Positions 10,060-19,980 of a DNA stretch of 64,000 nt are shown piece by piece. The stretch is from assembly GCF_900102855.1 (NCBI RefSeq), contig NZ_FMWD01000008.1, positions 62,001 to 126,000 of the forward strand, given 5' to 3'. Under the pieces are notes generated by a model, which was not told the origin of the DNA, did no database searches, and saw only the letters and a list, made by a program, of their open reading frames with translations. Made by a program: the position numbers and the translations under genes. Within the stretch, counting starts at the first letter, position 1, and each line of letters starts with the position of its first letter. This DNA is from Thiohalomonas denitrificans (GTDB lineage Bacteria > Pseudomonadota > Gammaproteobacteria > Thiohalomonadales > Thiohalomonadaceae).

Positions 10060-10252
10060 GTAGTAGCGAGTGGCTAGTAGCTAGTTGCTAGTTGCTAGTT
10101 GCTAGTTGCTAGTTGCTAGGCGGTGGGGTTTACTCTTGTAGACTCGCCACTCGCCACTCGCCACTCGCCACTCGCCACTCGCCACTCGCCACTCGCCACT
10201 CGCCACTCGCCACTCGCCACTCGCCACTCGCCACTCGCCACTCGCCACTCGT
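10060..10252. repeat. Heptamer tandem array (CTAGTTG x5 and ACTCGCC x15) upstream of trkA
   Basis: Five CTAGTTG units (10081-10115) follow degenerate CGAGTGG/CTAGTAG units. After a 25-base gap, 15 perfect ACTCGCC units run 10142-10246 plus a partial unit. The array ends immediately next to the ntrX stop codon (10253-10255, minus strand). The units are purely tandem with no unique spacers. The two blocks are roughly inverse complements of one repeat family (GGCGAGT versus ACTCGCC). Confidence 0.95.
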
Positions 10253-11623
10253 CTATTCCACCTGCTTCGGGTCGATCCCCAGTGTCCGCAGTTTGCGATA
10301 GAGGTGGGTGCGTTCGACGCCGGCGTGCTGGGCGGTCTGATTTACGTTGCCGCCATATTCCCGCAGCAGGTGTTCGAAGTAGGTGCGTTCGAATTGCTCG
10401 CGCGCCTGACGAAGGGGCAGGTCGAAGGCGACCCCCACTGCGGGGGACGAGGCGTGCTTTGCGCTCCCGAGTGCAGCATCCACCTCATCGGCATCGACCT
10501 GACTGCTGTGACCCACGATCAGTAGACGCTGGACGAGATTCTTCAGCTCACGGACGTTTCCGGGCCAGGCGTAATGGCGCAGCCGGTTCTGCGCGGAGAC
10601 CGAAAAATCCCGGTAGGGCAGATTGTCCTGACTGACGAAGTAGTCCACGTAGAAATTCAGCAGTTCGGGGATATCCTCGGCATGCTGGCGCAGGGGTACG
10701 ACCGTTAGCGGCACTACATTGAGCTGATAGTACAGGTCGTTACGGAAGCGTCCCTCGGCGATTCGCTGCTCCAGGTCGTAGCGCGTGGCGGCGACGATGC
10801 GTACATCCGTCTTCACCGGTTCGCTGCCGCCGATGCGTTGATAGCGGCCCGTTTCCAGGGCTCCCAGCAGCCGGGCCTGTGTGGCCACGTCCATATCGCC
10901 GATGTCGTCGAGAAACAGTGTGCCGCCGCTGGCCTGCTCCAGAAGCCCGTACTGGACATGCCCCTCCTCTTCCCCGCCGAAGAGTTCGACCGCCGGATTG
11001 TCCCCCAGTAGCGAGGCCACCCCGACGTCGACGAAGGGGCCGCGACGACGCGGGCTCGAGTCATGCAGATAGTGGGCGAACAGGCTCTTGCCGGAACCCG
11101 GTTCGCCGCTGATGAGCACCGCCGTGTCGTGCTGGGCAATGCGGCGAACCTGATTGATGAGCCGGCGCATCGCTTCGCTCTTCCCGACCGGTTCGGTAAC
11201 CGGCTGCGCCTGGCGCTTGAGGCCGGCGTTTTCCCGGTAGAGATTGTAGGCTTCGAGCGCCCGCTGCACGGTCACCAGCAGCTTGGCGAGCGACAGCGGC
11301 TTTTCAATAAAATCATAGGCCCCCAGGCGGGTCGCCTCTACAGCGGTCTCCACCGTGCCATGCCCGGACATCATGATGATCGGGGTACTGCCGTCCTCCT
11401 CCTCCTCTTTCCACTCCTTGAGCAGAGAGATGCCGTCGATTCCCGGCATCCAGATGTCGAGCAGGACCAAATCGGGACGGCGGACGCGCCGCAGCCGGCG
11501 CGCCTCTTCCCCGGACTCGGCAGTGGCCACCTCATAGCCCTCGTCCTGGAGGATTTCCTGTAGCAGGGTACGAATGTCCGGTTCGTCATCGACGACCAAG
11601 ATATATGCCGAAGCCATTGCCAT
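10253..11623 (-). CDS. ntrX: NtrX-like response regulator, AAA+ family, lacking the GAFTGA motif
   Basis: Response regulator of the NtrY/NtrX pair, 456 aa. Receiver domain: acidic pocket D12/D13, phosphoacceptor D56 (LLDIWMPG) and K108. AAA+ domain: Walker A GEPGSGKS (173-180) and Walker B TLFLDD (235-240). A Fis-type helix-turn-helix is at the C-terminus (NVNQTAQHAGVERTHLYRKL). The sigma-54 contact loop GAFTGA is not there; the stretch reads ELFGGEEEGHVQYGLLEQA (213-231). It may therefore regulate without sigma-54. ATG 11623 is chosen because MASAYILVVDDE is the usual NtrX start; 22 further in-frame residues upstream are unlike the family. Confidence 0.9.
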   Translation of the reverse strand: MAMASAYILVVDDEPDIRTLLQEILQDEGYEVATAESGEEARRLRRVRRPDLVLLDIWMPGIDGISLLKEWKEEEEDGSTPIIMMSGHGTVETAVEATRLGAYDFIEKPLSLAKLLVTVQRALEAYNLYRENAGLKRQAQPVTEPVGKSEAMRRLINQVRRIAQHDTAVLISGEPGSGKSLFAHYLHDSSPRRRGPFVDVGVASLLGDNPAVELFGGEEEGHVQYGLLEQASGGTLFLDDIGDMDVATQARLLGALETGRYQRIGGSEPVKTDVRIVAATRYDLEQRIAEGRFRNDLYYQLNVVPLTVVPLRQHAEDIPELLNFYVDYFVSQDNLPYRDFSVSAQNRLRHYAWPGNVRELKNLVQRLLIVGHSSQVDADEVDAALGSAKHASSPAVGVAFDLPLRQAREQFERTYFEHLLREYGGNVNQTAQHAGVERTHLYRKLRTLGIDPKQVE

Positions 11624-11746
11624 CCTGTTGTCAGTTCCTGAAAAAGCAAAATTCATCGTACCACCGAGCATTCGGGTCTTGTCATTCAACCAGTGTGGCT
11701 TTCACGAAAACCGCGACGCCCTTTGCGATGCAATCCTGTTGACCGG

Positions 11747-13933
11747 TCAGGAAGCAAGGGCGTCGGTTTGCCGAATCGGCAGGCGAATGCTCACGCTCAC
11801 GCCCCGGGGTTGCGTGTTCTCCACGCTCAACATGCCCCCGTGCTCCTCGATGATCTTCTGGACAATCGCCAGTCCTAATCCGGACCCCTTTGGTTTGGTG
11901 GTGACATAGGGTTCGAAAAGCCGTCCCAGCAGTTCTTCGGGAATCCCCGGGCCATCATCAGTAAGGTCTAGCTGTGCGAACCGGCAGCTGTCACTGCCGG
12001 GGCAGGATGTGGCGACGGTAATCGTCACGGGGTGCACATCGCTGCCGGCCTCAATGGCATTTTTGATGAGATTGTGGAGGACCTGGCGCAGACGCCCGGC
12101 ATCGGCCTCCACCGGCAGCAGCTCCCGGTCCAGCTTGAGTCTGATGGTGGCATGGCCACCTCGGTAGAGTTCCACCACCTCGCTGACCACGGCATTGAGA
12201 TCGAGGGGTCGGAAATCCATCTCCGGCGTGTGGGCGTATTCGGAAAAGGAGCGCACCATGGTTTTCATCGCCTCTACCTGCTGGATGATGGTGTGGGTGG
12301 CACGGTCCAGCAGGTCGGCCTCCTCGACCGACATTTCCTTGAGGTATTTGCGCCGCAGACGCTCCGCCGAGAGCTGGATGGGGGTGAGCGGATTCTTGAT
12401 TTCGTGGGCGAGCCGACGGGCCACCTCCGCCCAGGCGGCGTTTCGCTGCGCCTGGATCAGGGCAGTGACGTCATCAAAGACGATAACGTGCCCACCCTGG
12501 ATGTCGCCCACCCCGGGTAGCGCCGAGCCCCGGCACATCAGTACCTGTCGGCCATTGCTGCCGAATAGCACGACTTCAATGCGCCAGTCGCCGGCCGGCT
12601 CGTTTAGCCGCGGCAGAAGGGACTCCACCAGCGATTCCAGTGCCGGGTGGCGCTCGCGCAGTTCGACGAAGGGTCGCCCGAGTAACGGAGCCAACTCAAC
12701 CCCCAGGATGTGTCCGGCGGTGGCATTGGTGGTACGCAGCACCAAATTGGTATCCACGGTCAGCACTCCCGAGGAGAGGTGGCCGAGGACGGTCTCCAGG
12801 TAGCTGCGCTGCTCCTCGGCGTGTTGCTGGCTCTTGTGCGCCTCATCCCGTGCCAGCGCGATCTTGCGCGTCATCTCGTTGAATGAGCGCACCAGGAAGC
12901 CGAGCTCATCCCGTCCGGGCAGCGGTAGTTTTTTGTCGTAATCGCCGGCGGCCACCGCCCTGGTGCCTTCCACCAGGTCGGAAATGGGCGCCACCAGTCG
13001 TCGTGCCGCGAAAAAAGCCGCCCATACGGCCGTCAACAGGGACAGCAGGAGAACCAGCGACAGCGTCAGGATGAAGCTGTACTTGAGCGGCTGGCGCAGA
13101 AAGGACAGCTCCCGGTAATCGGCGAACGCCGATTGTACCGAGTCGGCCAACTCGCTGACCTGTCCGGGGACCGAAAACAGGGCGTGCAGAGCGCGCTTTT
13201 CCCCGGCAGGGTGACTCTTGGGTACGCGAACGGCAATGCGCACCTGCAGCCCGCCACCCTCACTCACCGGCTCCAGGGCGGCAAAATCCTCTCCCTGGCG
13301 CAGTTGCAGCAGGATCGCTGAATTGGGAATGGCGGGGACCAGTTCCGCCGGCTCCGCGCTGCTGCTGGAAATCACCGTGCCGTCGAGGGTCAGCAGGGTC
13401 AGTTCCAGCGCCTCGCTCGCCGAGCGGAGCTCGTATAGACGCAGGGTGGCATCGGAAGAGGCTACCGGACCGAGAGTCTCAGCCATCTGGCGACTCTCCC
13501 GCAGCAGTTGGCGCACGCGACCTTCGAGAACGGTGCGACCCATATCCAGAGCGTCGCCGAGGGCCTGCTCGACGCGGACATCGAACCAGCTGTCGATGCC
13601 GCGATCGAGAAACTGGAGTGCGAAATAGTAGACGACTGAAACCGGGGCAACCGCGAGAGAGACGAACATCACCACCAGTCGGACCGTCAGCCGGGAACCC
13701 GGTGAACGCTGCCTGTACTGGACGACCAGTCGCCATAGATGACGGAGGATCAGCCCGACCAGCAGTATCAGTGCGGCGATATTGACTGCCAGCAGCAGTG
13801 AATAGAGCTTGTCGAAGGTAGCCGAGTTCTGGGTGGCGCCACTCATCAGGTAGAGTGAAGCCAGCAGCAGCGTGAATAGCAGCGCTACCGGGCGGGCCCC
13901 CGAAAAGAGGCGTTTCAGGGGCTTAAGGTGCAT
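11747..13933 (-). CDS. ntrY: NtrY-like membrane sensor histidine kinase
   Basis: Sensor partner of NtrX, 728 aa. Three N-terminal hydrophobic segments (to about residue 115), a periplasmic domain, another membrane segment (about 280-310) and a HAMP linker are followed by a PAS region, the H-box RRLAHEIKNPLTPIQLSAERL, the N-box HNLIKNAIEAG and the G-boxes DDGPGIPEELLG and GSGLGLAIVQK. The signal is unknown; in other proteobacteria NtrYX links to nitrogen or redox/envelope status. The start overlaps DUF4390 by 19 bases, so the two are translationally coupled. Confidence 0.93.
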   Translation of the reverse strand: MHLKPLKRLFSGARPVALLFTLLLASLYLMSGATQNSATFDKLYSLLLAVNIAALILLVGLILRHLWRLVVQYRQRSPGSRLTVRLVVMFVSLAVAPVSVVYYFALQFLDRGIDSWFDVRVEQALGDALDMGRTVLEGRVRQLLRESRQMAETLGPVASSDATLRLYELRSASEALELTLLTLDGTVISSSSAEPAELVPAIPNSAILLQLRQGEDFAALEPVSEGGGLQVRIAVRVPKSHPAGEKRALHALFSVPGQVSELADSVQSAFADYRELSFLRQPLKYSFILTLSLVLLLSLLTAVWAAFFAARRLVAPISDLVEGTRAVAAGDYDKKLPLPGRDELGFLVRSFNEMTRKIALARDEAHKSQQHAEEQRSYLETVLGHLSSGVLTVDTNLVLRTTNATAGHILGVELAPLLGRPFVELRERHPALESLVESLLPRLNEPAGDWRIEVVLFGSNGRQVLMCRGSALPGVGDIQGGHVIVFDDVTALIQAQRNAAWAEVARRLAHEIKNPLTPIQLSAERLRRKYLKEMSVEEADLLDRATHTIIQQVEAMKTMVRSFSEYAHTPEMDFRPLDLNAVVSEVVELYRGGHATIRLKLDRELLPVEADAGRLRQVLHNLIKNAIEAGSDVHPVTITVATSCPGSDSCRFAQLDLTDDGPGIPEELLGRLFEPYVTTKPKGSGLGLAIVQKIIEEHGGMLSVENTQPRGVSVSIRLPIRQTDALAS

Positions 13934-14475
13934 TCGTACCAGTCACTCGACAGGCGCCACCCGGGTGTCACGTAGGCGAGAGGCCGCAGCGGCGACGGTA
14001 GAGATTCGATGTCCAGCCGTGACCGGAGTTGCACTTCGTAGCTGGCATCCGGTTCGATCAGGTTGGCATCCAGGAGTGGTAGTCCGCGGATATGTCCGAC
14101 CGCGTCCGCCGTTGAGGAGAGCGTGGGGTAGGCGTAGAGGGCGCCGCTATTGAGATTGCTGAGCAGGTACTGGTCGGAAAGGGCGTGGTATTGGATCTCG
14201 AAACGCTGTTCCAGTGAGGCCACTTCGGAGTCATACCACCACCAGGGACGCTTTTTCTCCACCTCGATATCCAGAACCAGTACCAGCGGGACACCGTTCT
14301 CCAGGGCCTCCAGCGCCTTGGAAGAGAAGCGATAGTCGACCTCGGCATCGAGCAGATAGACGCCTCCCTCGAGCCGGGTCTTGGCGTCCTGAACGACAAA
14401 GTCGTCCTTTGCAACGGCCGCTGATAGTGGCAGCAGGGAGACCAGCAGTGCGGAGAGCCAGCGCTTCAACATCAT
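13915..14475 (-). CDS. DUF4390 secreted protein
   Basis: Uncharacterised exported protein, 186 aa. The signal peptide is [22 protein letters not shown] with predicted cleavage before KDDF. The body is beta-rich (VYLLDAEVDYRFS, PLVLVLDIEVEKKRPWWWYD). ATG 14475 overlaps the rsmB stop in an ATGA junction, which fixes the start; longer in-frame extensions lie inside rsmB. The family is consistently found between rsmB and ntrYX, suggesting a periplasmic input to the NtrY sensor (inference). Confidence 0.85.
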   Translation of the reverse strand: MMLKRWLSALLVSLLPLSAAVAKDDFVVQDAKTRLEGGVYLLDAEVDYRFSSKALEALENGVPLVLVLDIEVEKKRPWWWYDSEVASLEQRFEIQYHALSDQYLLSNLNSGALYAYPTLSSTADAVGHIRGLPLLDANLIEPDASYEVQLRSRLDIESLPSPLRPLAYVTPGWRLSSDWYECTLSP

Positions 14476-15779
14476 TTCATCGTTTTGCTCAGACGCGCGT
14501 AATAGAAGCCATCCATTCCGTTCTCGCCCGGCAGTATCTGGCGTCCTACCGCTGCCGCCCTTCCCCACGCGGCGCTAATCGGTTCTTCAACGGCATCATC
14601 ACGCGACGCCAGAAAAGCGGCGAGCTGACGATCGTTTTCATCGCGTAGCAGCGAACAGGTGGAGTAGACAAGCATACCGCCTGGACTCAACAGGGGCCAC
14701 AGTGCCTCCAGTAACCTCCGCTGCTCCTGCACCAGGGCATCGATGTCGCTGGGCCGGCGCAGCAGTTTGATATCCGGATGCCGGCGGATCACCCCGGTCC
14801 CCGAGCAGGGGGCGTCCAAAAGGATGCGGTCAAACGGCTGTCCGTCCCACCAGGCATCGGGCGCCCCCGCATCTCCCGCTGCCACCTCCGCGGAAAGCCC
14901 CAGACGGCTGAGGTTTTCCCGGACCCGTTGCAGCCGCGCCGCATCCCGATCCAGAGCCACCACGCGGGCCTCGGGTACGAGCTCGAGCAGGTGCCCGGTC
15001 TTGCCGCCGGGAGCGGCGCAGGCATCGAGAATCCGTTCGCCTGCAGCGGGTGCGACGAGAGCGGCGGCCAGTTGTGCGGCCTCGTCCTGGACCGATGCGC
15101 TGCCCGCTTCGAATCCCGGCAGCCGATCGACGCCAACCGGCTGTTCGAGGCGAATCCCGCAGGGTGCGAATTCGGTCGCTGTAGCGCCGATATCGGCCTT
15201 TTGCAGTGCCTCGAGGTAGGCCTCGCGTGTGGTTTTCTGACCGTTCACTCGCAAGGTCATCGGCGGGCGGGCATTGTTGGCCTCTACGACCGCCGGCCAC
15301 TGTTGCGGCCAATCGGCCTGCAGCCGCTGCAGGAGCCAGGCAGGGTGGGCGGTGGCGGCGCTTTCATCACCGTCCACTTTCTCCAGCAGCGCCTGGTGCT
15401 CACGTCCGGCGCGGCGCAGTACCGCATTGGTGAGACCTCGAGCCCACTCCTTTTTCAGCGCTCCCACTGCCGCCACCGTTTCGCCGACAGCGGCGTGGGG
15501 CGGCATCTCAAGGATCAGCAGCTGATAGAGCCCCACCAGCAGGAGGGCTTCCACTTCCCGCTCCCTGGCCTTGAGCGGCCTGGAGAGCAACTGCTTCAGG
15601 ATGGCATTGAGTCGCGGGTGCCAGCGAACGGTCCCGTAGGCCAGCTCCTGGGCCAGCCCGCGATCCCTGGGCGGCAAGCCATCGAGCCCCCGCAGGACGA
15701 GATCGCTGAGGGAGTGACCGGCCAATACACCGGCCACAATCCGTGCAGCACTCACACGTGGTGCCGCACCATCACTCAT
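14472..15779 (-). CDS. rsmB: 16S rRNA (cytosine-967-C5)-methyltransferase
   Basis: RsmB/Sun methylates C967 of 16S rRNA with SAM. It has 435 aa: an N-terminal NusB-like RNA-binding domain (about residues 8-130) and a C-terminal Rossmann methyltransferase with [18 protein letters not shown] (motif I), the LDAPCSGTG catalytic Cys and [11 protein letters not shown] (second Cys). ATG 15779 overlaps the fmt stop by 8 bases (ATGAGTGA). An ATG 33 bases further upstream would overlap fmt more and adds non-family residues. Confidence 0.95.
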   Translation of the reverse strand: MSDGAAPRVSAARIVAGVLAGHSLSDLVLRGLDGLPPRDRGLAQELAYGTVRWHPRLNAILKQLLSRPLKAREREVEALLLVGLYQLLILEMPPHAAVGETVAAVGALKKEWARGLTNAVLRRAGREHQALLEKVDGDESAATAHPAWLLQRLQADWPQQWPAVVEANNARPPMTLRVNGQKTTREAYLEALQKADIGATATEFAPCGIRLEQPVGVDRLPGFEAGSASVQDEAAQLAAALVAPAAGERILDACAAPGGKTGHLLELVPEARVVALDRDAARLQRVRENLSRLGLSAEVAAGDAGAPDAWWDGQPFDRILLDAPCSGTGVIRRHPDIKLLRRPSDIDALVQEQRRLLEALWPLLSPGGMLVYSTCSLLRDENDRQLAAFLASRDDAVEEPISAAWGRAAAVGRQILPGENGMDGFYYARLSKTMK

Positions 15780-16719
15780 CGTTGAACCGCTCGTCCCGGA
15801 TTTGGTGTGCATTGACGAAGTCTGCCACGTCCATGGGACGTTTGCCCGGAAGCTGTAGCCTTTTCAGTCGCAGTATGCCGTCTCCGGTGGCCACATCAAT
15901 CCCGTCACGGTCGGCGGCCACTACCGTACCCGGTGCAGCATCACTGGTCGGGGCCTCGATCGTTTCCGCCTCCCAGACCCGCAGGGTATCGTCCCGCCAA
16001 CGGGTCTGGGCGACCGGCCAGGGATTGAAGGCCCGTACCTGGCGCGCCAGTGCACGGGCGGGGAGCGTCCAGTCCAGGCGGGATTCGGACTTGCTGAGCT
16101 TGGCTGCATAGCTTGCCTGCGCCTCGTCCTGTGCCTCGGGTGTCAGTTGTCCGGCCTGAAGCGCATCCAGAGCCTCCAGCAGGGCCTTGCCCCCTATCGC
16201 TGCGAGCCGATCATGGAGACTTTCCGAGGTATCGTGCGGCTCGATCGGCGTCGAGCGCTTGTGCAGCATGGCGCCGGTATCCAGACCGGTGTCCATTTGC
16301 ATGATGGTGATGCCGGTTTCGTCATCACCGGCCAGTATGGCCCGATGAATGGGGGCCGCACCGCGCCAGCGGGGCAGCAGTGAGGCGTGTACATTCAGGC
16401 AGCCATGCCGCGGGATCTCCAATACCTCTTCGGGCAGGATCAGGCCATAGGCGGCGACCACCATCACATCGGGAGCCAGTGCTGCGAGCCGTTCCTGCTC
16501 TTCGGGGTCTTTCAGGCTGGGCGGCTGATGAACCGGCAGGCCATGTTCCTGTGCCAGTTGTTTTACGGGACTGGCCTTCAGTTTGCGGCCGCGGCCCGCC
16601 GGCCGGTCGGGCTGCGTATAGACCGCCGTGACACGGTGCCGGGAGTCGAGCAGGGCCCGGAGCGAAGCGGCGGCGAAATCGGGCGTGCCTGCGAAGACGA
16701 TATTCAGTGGTTGTGGCAT
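15772..16719 (-). CDS. fmt: Methionyl-tRNA formyltransferase
   Basis: Formylates initiator Met-tRNA using 10-formyl-THF, 315 aa. The N-terminal domain has [17 protein letters not shown] and the catalytic [16 protein letters not shown] region with the Asn/His/Asp set (about residues 106-145). The C-terminal OB-like domain starts near residue 207 ([16 protein letters not shown]). It pairs with def, the next gene upstream on the same strand. Confidence 0.97.
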   Translation of the reverse strand: MPQPLNIVFAGTPDFAAASLRALLDSRHRVTAVYTQPDRPAGRGRKLKASPVKQLAQEHGLPVHQPPSLKDPEEQERLAALAPDVMVVAAYGLILPEEVLEIPRHGCLNVHASLLPRWRGAAPIHRAILAGDDETGITIMQMDTGLDTGAMLHKRSTPIEPHDTSESLHDRLAAIGGKALLEALDALQAGQLTPEAQDEAQASYAAKLSKSESRLDWTLPARALARQVRAFNPWPVAQTRWRDDTLRVWEAETIEAPTSDAAPGTVVAADRDGIDVATGDGILRLKRLQLPGKRPMDVADFVNAHQIRDERFNDE

Positions 16720-16815
16720 TGGAATCTATGGTTATTTGCCGGGAGGGGCGACGGGCTGTCCCGGAATATGGATTAATTACCGCAAAGGACATTGAAAAAC
16801 CGATCAAAACCCTTC

Positions 16816-16856
16816 GCGGCTTCGGCTGCTCCTGTTCAGGAGTCGCCCGAAGCCGC
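16816..16856. terminator. Long hairpin between def and fmt
   Basis: GCGGCTTCGG (16816-16825) pairs with CCGAAGCCGC (16847-16856), with an inner CTCCT/AGGAG stem. Short A/T runs flank it on both sides. In the def-fmt direction it could attenuate or process the transcript. The rest of the 161-base gap shows nothing else. Confidence 0.5.
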
Positions 16857-16880
16857 AAAATAGCGTGGTGAAACGCGAGT

Positions 16881-17384
16881 CTACATGGTTTGGCGGCGCT
16901 GTTTTTCCAGTTTCTTCTGGATACGCTGTCGCTTAAGGCTGGAGAGATAGTCGACAAAAAGCTTGCCTTCCAGATGGTCCAGTTCATGCTGAATGCAGAC
17001 GGCGAGCAGACCCTCCGCTTTCATCTCGAAGCTCTTTCCGTCCCGGTCGAGCGCCCGGATCCTGACACGGTCCGCCCGCTGCACCTTTTCAAAGAATCCC
17101 GGCACCGAAAGGCAACCCTCTTCCATCTCTTCAATGCCGTCTTTTTCCAGGATCTCTGCGTTGATCAGGACCAGCGGATCATTGCGCTCTTCGGAGATGT
17201 CGATCACCACCAGTTGTCTGGCGACATTGACCTGGGTCGCGGCGAGCCCGATGCCGGGCGCGTCATACATGGTCTCGAGCATGTCGTCGACCAGTTGCCT
17301 CAACTCGTCATCGACCGACGCCACCGGTTCGGCCCGGTTTCGCAGCCTGGGGTCGGGGAAATGCAGGATGTTTAAAATCGCCAT
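16881..17384 (-). CDS. def: Peptide deformylase
   Basis: Metalloenzyme removing N-formyl groups from nascent proteins, 167 aa. All three motifs are present: GIGLAATQV (motif I, about residue 45), EGCLSVPG (motif II, metal-ligand Cys) and QHELDHLEG (motif III, HExxH). ATG 17384 gives the family N-terminus [15 protein letters not shown]; 28 extra in-frame residues upstream are not family-like. It diverges from the LysM gene, so both share the 17385-17522 intergenic region. Confidence 0.97.
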   Translation of the reverse strand: MAILNILHFPDPRLRNRAEPVASVDDELRQLVDDMLETMYDAPGIGLAATQVNVARQLVVIDISEERNDPLVLINAEILEKDGIEEMEEGCLSVPGFFEKVQRADRVRIRALDRDGKSFEMKAEGLLAVCIQHELDHLEGKLFVDYLSSLKRQRIQKKLEKQRRQTM

Positions 17385-17522
17385 GACTAATGTTCCGGTC
17401 TGTTGGGGGTTGCTCCGGCAGACCCCGGTAACCCGATCATACTGAATTCGCCATTGTGACGCCCACACTGTCGACGCCGTTCATTTTCGGATAAACTCCG
17501 TCCAGGTTGCCTAACCGAAGGG

Positions 17523-18662
17523 ATGTCCATGGATAACCCCACAATTCGCCTGTTGCTGCCCCTTGCAGTTGCTGCACTGCTGTATGGCTGCGCCAGCGCG
17601 CCATCGGAAATCCCGGCAGCAGCGGCGGTCGAAACCGAACCCAAGGCCGAACCCAAGGCCGAACCCGAGCCGGCCGTTCGGGCGAAAAAGCCGGAGCCGA
17701 TCGCGCTCAAGCCTGACTACCCCGAGCTGTACGTAGTCAAAAAGGGCGACACATTGTGGGATATCTCCGGCCGTTTCCTCCGGGACCCCTGGCATTGGCC
17801 GGAGTTGTGGCAGCACAATCCCGATATCGAGAATCCACACCTGATCTACCCGGGGGATGTCCTCCGGCTTGTCTATGTAGACGGGCGCCCGACACTTGAA
17901 GTTCAGCGGGCCGATCCGCGGCTGCCCACAGAGCGACTCTCGCCCAGAATACGTAGCGAGGAACTCGATCGGGCCATCGCCACCATTCCCCTGGATAATA
18001 TCCGCCCATTTTTGCAGCGGCCACAGATCCTCGATGAAGAGGAGTTGGAAGCCGCTCCCTACATCGTTGCTGCGGCTGACGAACACCTGATTGCCGCCAC
18101 CGGTAACCGCGTTTACGTGCGCGGCCTCAGTGAGCCGGACCTGACCACTTACGTGGTGGTGCGCAAAGGACAGGCCTACCGCAACGCGGACGACAACGAG
18201 CTGCTTGGTTACGAGGCGATCCATGTCGCTGACGCCAAAATCGAGCAATTCGGCGATCCCGCCACACTGATGCTGTCCAAGTCCCGGCGCGAGGCTCTGA
18301 AGGGCGATCGGTTGCTGCCGGGCGCCCGCGAGCGCCTCAGTGCCAATTTTGTTCCGCGGGCGCCACAGGACCAGGTGGACGGGCAGATCCTTGCCGTGAT
18401 CGATGGCGTTTCACAGATTGGCCAGTATCAGGTGGTAGCCATCAATCTCGGGGAGCGCGAGGGCATGGAGGCCGGCCACGTGCTTTCGATTTATCAGCAA
18501 GGCGCGAGCGTGTCCGATCCCGTCGTCGGCGGCCGTGTCACTCTGCCCGAACAGTATGCCGGCGTGATGATGGTATTCCGACCCTTCCAGAAGATGAGCT
18601 ATGCGCTGGTGATGGAGGCGACTCGGCCGATACACGTACTGGACCGGGTGACCAACCCATAG
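17523..18662 (+). CDS. LysM-domain lipoprotein, TsaP-like
   Basis: 379-aa lipoprotein. Lipobox LLYGC (Cys near residue 23) is followed by a Pro/Ala/Glu linker containing short tandem EPKA units. A LysM domain spans about residues 70-120 (VVKKGDTLWDISGRFL ... NPHLIYPGDVLRL). A long C-terminal beta-rich domain follows. In Pseudomonas the gene at this position, next to dprA, encodes TsaP, which anchors the type IV pilus secretin to peptidoglycan. The assignment rests on architecture and synteny; no pilus gene is in the window. GAAGGG precedes ATG 17523. Confidence 0.75.
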   Translation: MSMDNPTIRLLLPLAVAALLYGCASAPSEIPAAAAVETEPKAEPKAEPEPAVRAKKPEPIALKPDYPELYVVKKGDTLWDISGRFLRDPWHWPELWQHNPDIENPHLIYPGDVLRLVYVDGRPTLEVQRADPRLPTERLSPRIRSEELDRAIATIPLDNIRPFLQRPQILDEEELEAAPYIVAAADEHLIAATGNRVYVRGLSEPDLTTYVVVRKGQAYRNADDNELLGYEAIHVADAKIEQFGDPATLMLSKSRREALKGDRLLPGARERLSANFVPRAPQDQVDGQILAVIDGVSQIGQYQVVAINLGEREGMEAGHVLSIYQQGASVSDPVVGGRVTLPEQYAGVMMVFRPFQKMSYALVMEATRPIHVLDRVTNP

Positions 18663-18860
18663 TACGGGGTCCATGAAACCGAATCTTTGCACCGCAGGGA
18701 GCAGGGTGTGCCGGGGGAAGCCCGGGGATGCAGTGCACCGGTCGCAGCGAAAGCCAGGAGGTTTTCGTTGCATTGGTTGCTCCCGTTGCGGCCGCCTGTA
18801 CGTTTCTCTGCGGTAGCAGGCCCGTCCCGGAATACCCGAACCACAAAGGAACTGCATCTC

Positions 18861-19979
18861 TTGCATGCCACCGATGACAAGGAGGAGTTGCATTACCGGC
18901 TGGCGCTGCTGCATGCGCCGGGTGTGGGTCCTGTCACCTTCTCCGACCTGCTCGGGCGCTACGGTAGTGCCGTTGCCGTTTTCCGGGAGGGGCGTGAACA
19001 GGGAGCACTCGGCACGTACCTCCGCGGGCCGGACTGGGTGGCGGTCGAACGGGACCTTGCCTGGTCCGAAGAGCCCGGCTGCCGATTGCTCCTCCAGGGC
19101 GAACCCGAATACCCTGAACAGCTTGCCGTTGTTGCCGATGCGCCTCCGGTCCTTTTCGTTCGCGGAGACGCCGCCCTGCTGAGCGGGCCGCAACTGTCCA
19201 TGGTCGGCAGTCGCAATCCGACCCCGCTGGGGGCCGAAACGGCCCGAGAGTTCGCGCACCACCTGGCGGGTGTGGGGCTGACCGTCACCAGCGGGCTCGC
19301 CCTCGGCATCGATGCCGCCGCGCATCGCGGTGCACTGTCGGCCGAAGGGAGCACGGTTGCCGTCTTCGGCACCGGTCTCGACCGGGTCTATCCGGCACGG
19401 CACCGGGAGCTCGCCCATGCCATCGTCGAGGCCGGCAGCACGCTGGTGTCGGAATTCCCGCCGGGTACGGCGCCGCTGCCAGGTCATTTCCCCCGCCGCA
19501 ACCGAATCATCAGCGGACTGTCTCTCGGCACGCTGGTGGTGGAGGCGGCCCCGCGCTCCGGTTCGCTGATCACCGCCCGCCAGGCCAATGAGCAGGGCAG
19601 GGAGGTGTTTGCCGTGCCCGGCTCCATTCATAACCCGTTGGCCCGGGGGTGCCATCAGCTCATCCGCGATGGTGCCAAGCTGGTGGAGACCGCACAGGAC
19701 ATCCTCGAAGAGCTGGCACCACAACTCGAAGCGATAGTGAACACACCACCGGCGTCGCGGGAGGCCGACAAAGCCTCCCGGGAATCGGTGCCTGAGCTGG
19801 ACAAAGAACAGCTGGAGCTCCTGGTGTGCCTGGATCACAGTCCCACCAGCGTGGACCGGCTGGTCGAGCGCAGCGGATTGACGCCCGATGCGGTTTCCTC
19901 CATGCTGTTGCTCCTGGAATTGCAGGGGTACGTGGTCTCCGTCGCTGGCGGCTACGCCCGTACCGTCAAGAGAGAGTGA
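18861..19979 (+). CDS. dprA: DNA processing protein DprA
   Basis: Cytoplasmic loader of RecA on incoming single-stranded DNA during natural transformation, about 372 aa. The Rossmann core has SMVGSRNPTPLG, TVTSGLALGIDAAAHRGAL, GTGLDRVYPARH, PRRNRIISGLS and the SGSLITARQANEQGREVFAVPG signature. A C-terminal winged helix is seen (about 310-372). TTG 18861 is chosen because AAAGGA precedes it and it matches family length. An in-frame TTG at 18687 would add 58 atypical residues, so the start is uncertain. Confidence 0.93.
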   Translation: MHATDDKEELHYRLALLHAPGVGPVTFSDLLGRYGSAVAVFREGREQGALGTYLRGPDWVAVERDLAWSEEPGCRLLLQGEPEYPEQLAVVADAPPVLFVRGDAALLSGPQLSMVGSRNPTPLGAETAREFAHHLAGVGLTVTSGLALGIDAAAHRGALSAEGSTVAVFGTGLDRVYPARHRELAHAIVEAGSTLVSEFPPGTAPLPGHFPRRNRIISGLSLGTLVVEAAPRSGSLITARQANEQGREVFAVPGSIHNPLARGCHQLIRDGAKLVETAQDILEELAPQLEAIVNTPPASREADKASRESVPELDKEQLELLVCLDHSPTSVDRLVERSGLTPDAVSSMLLLLELQGYVVSVAGGYARTVKRE

Positions 19980-19980
19980 G

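Noticed and set aside
10142-10250. CRISPR array
   Set aside because: The units are contiguous 7-mers without unique spacers, and there are no cas genes nearby.
18411-19838. Open frame of 475 codons on the minus strand opposite the LysM gene and dprA
   Set aside because: It spans two well-supported plus-strand genes, has low-complexity His/Arg/Gln-rich content and no motif.
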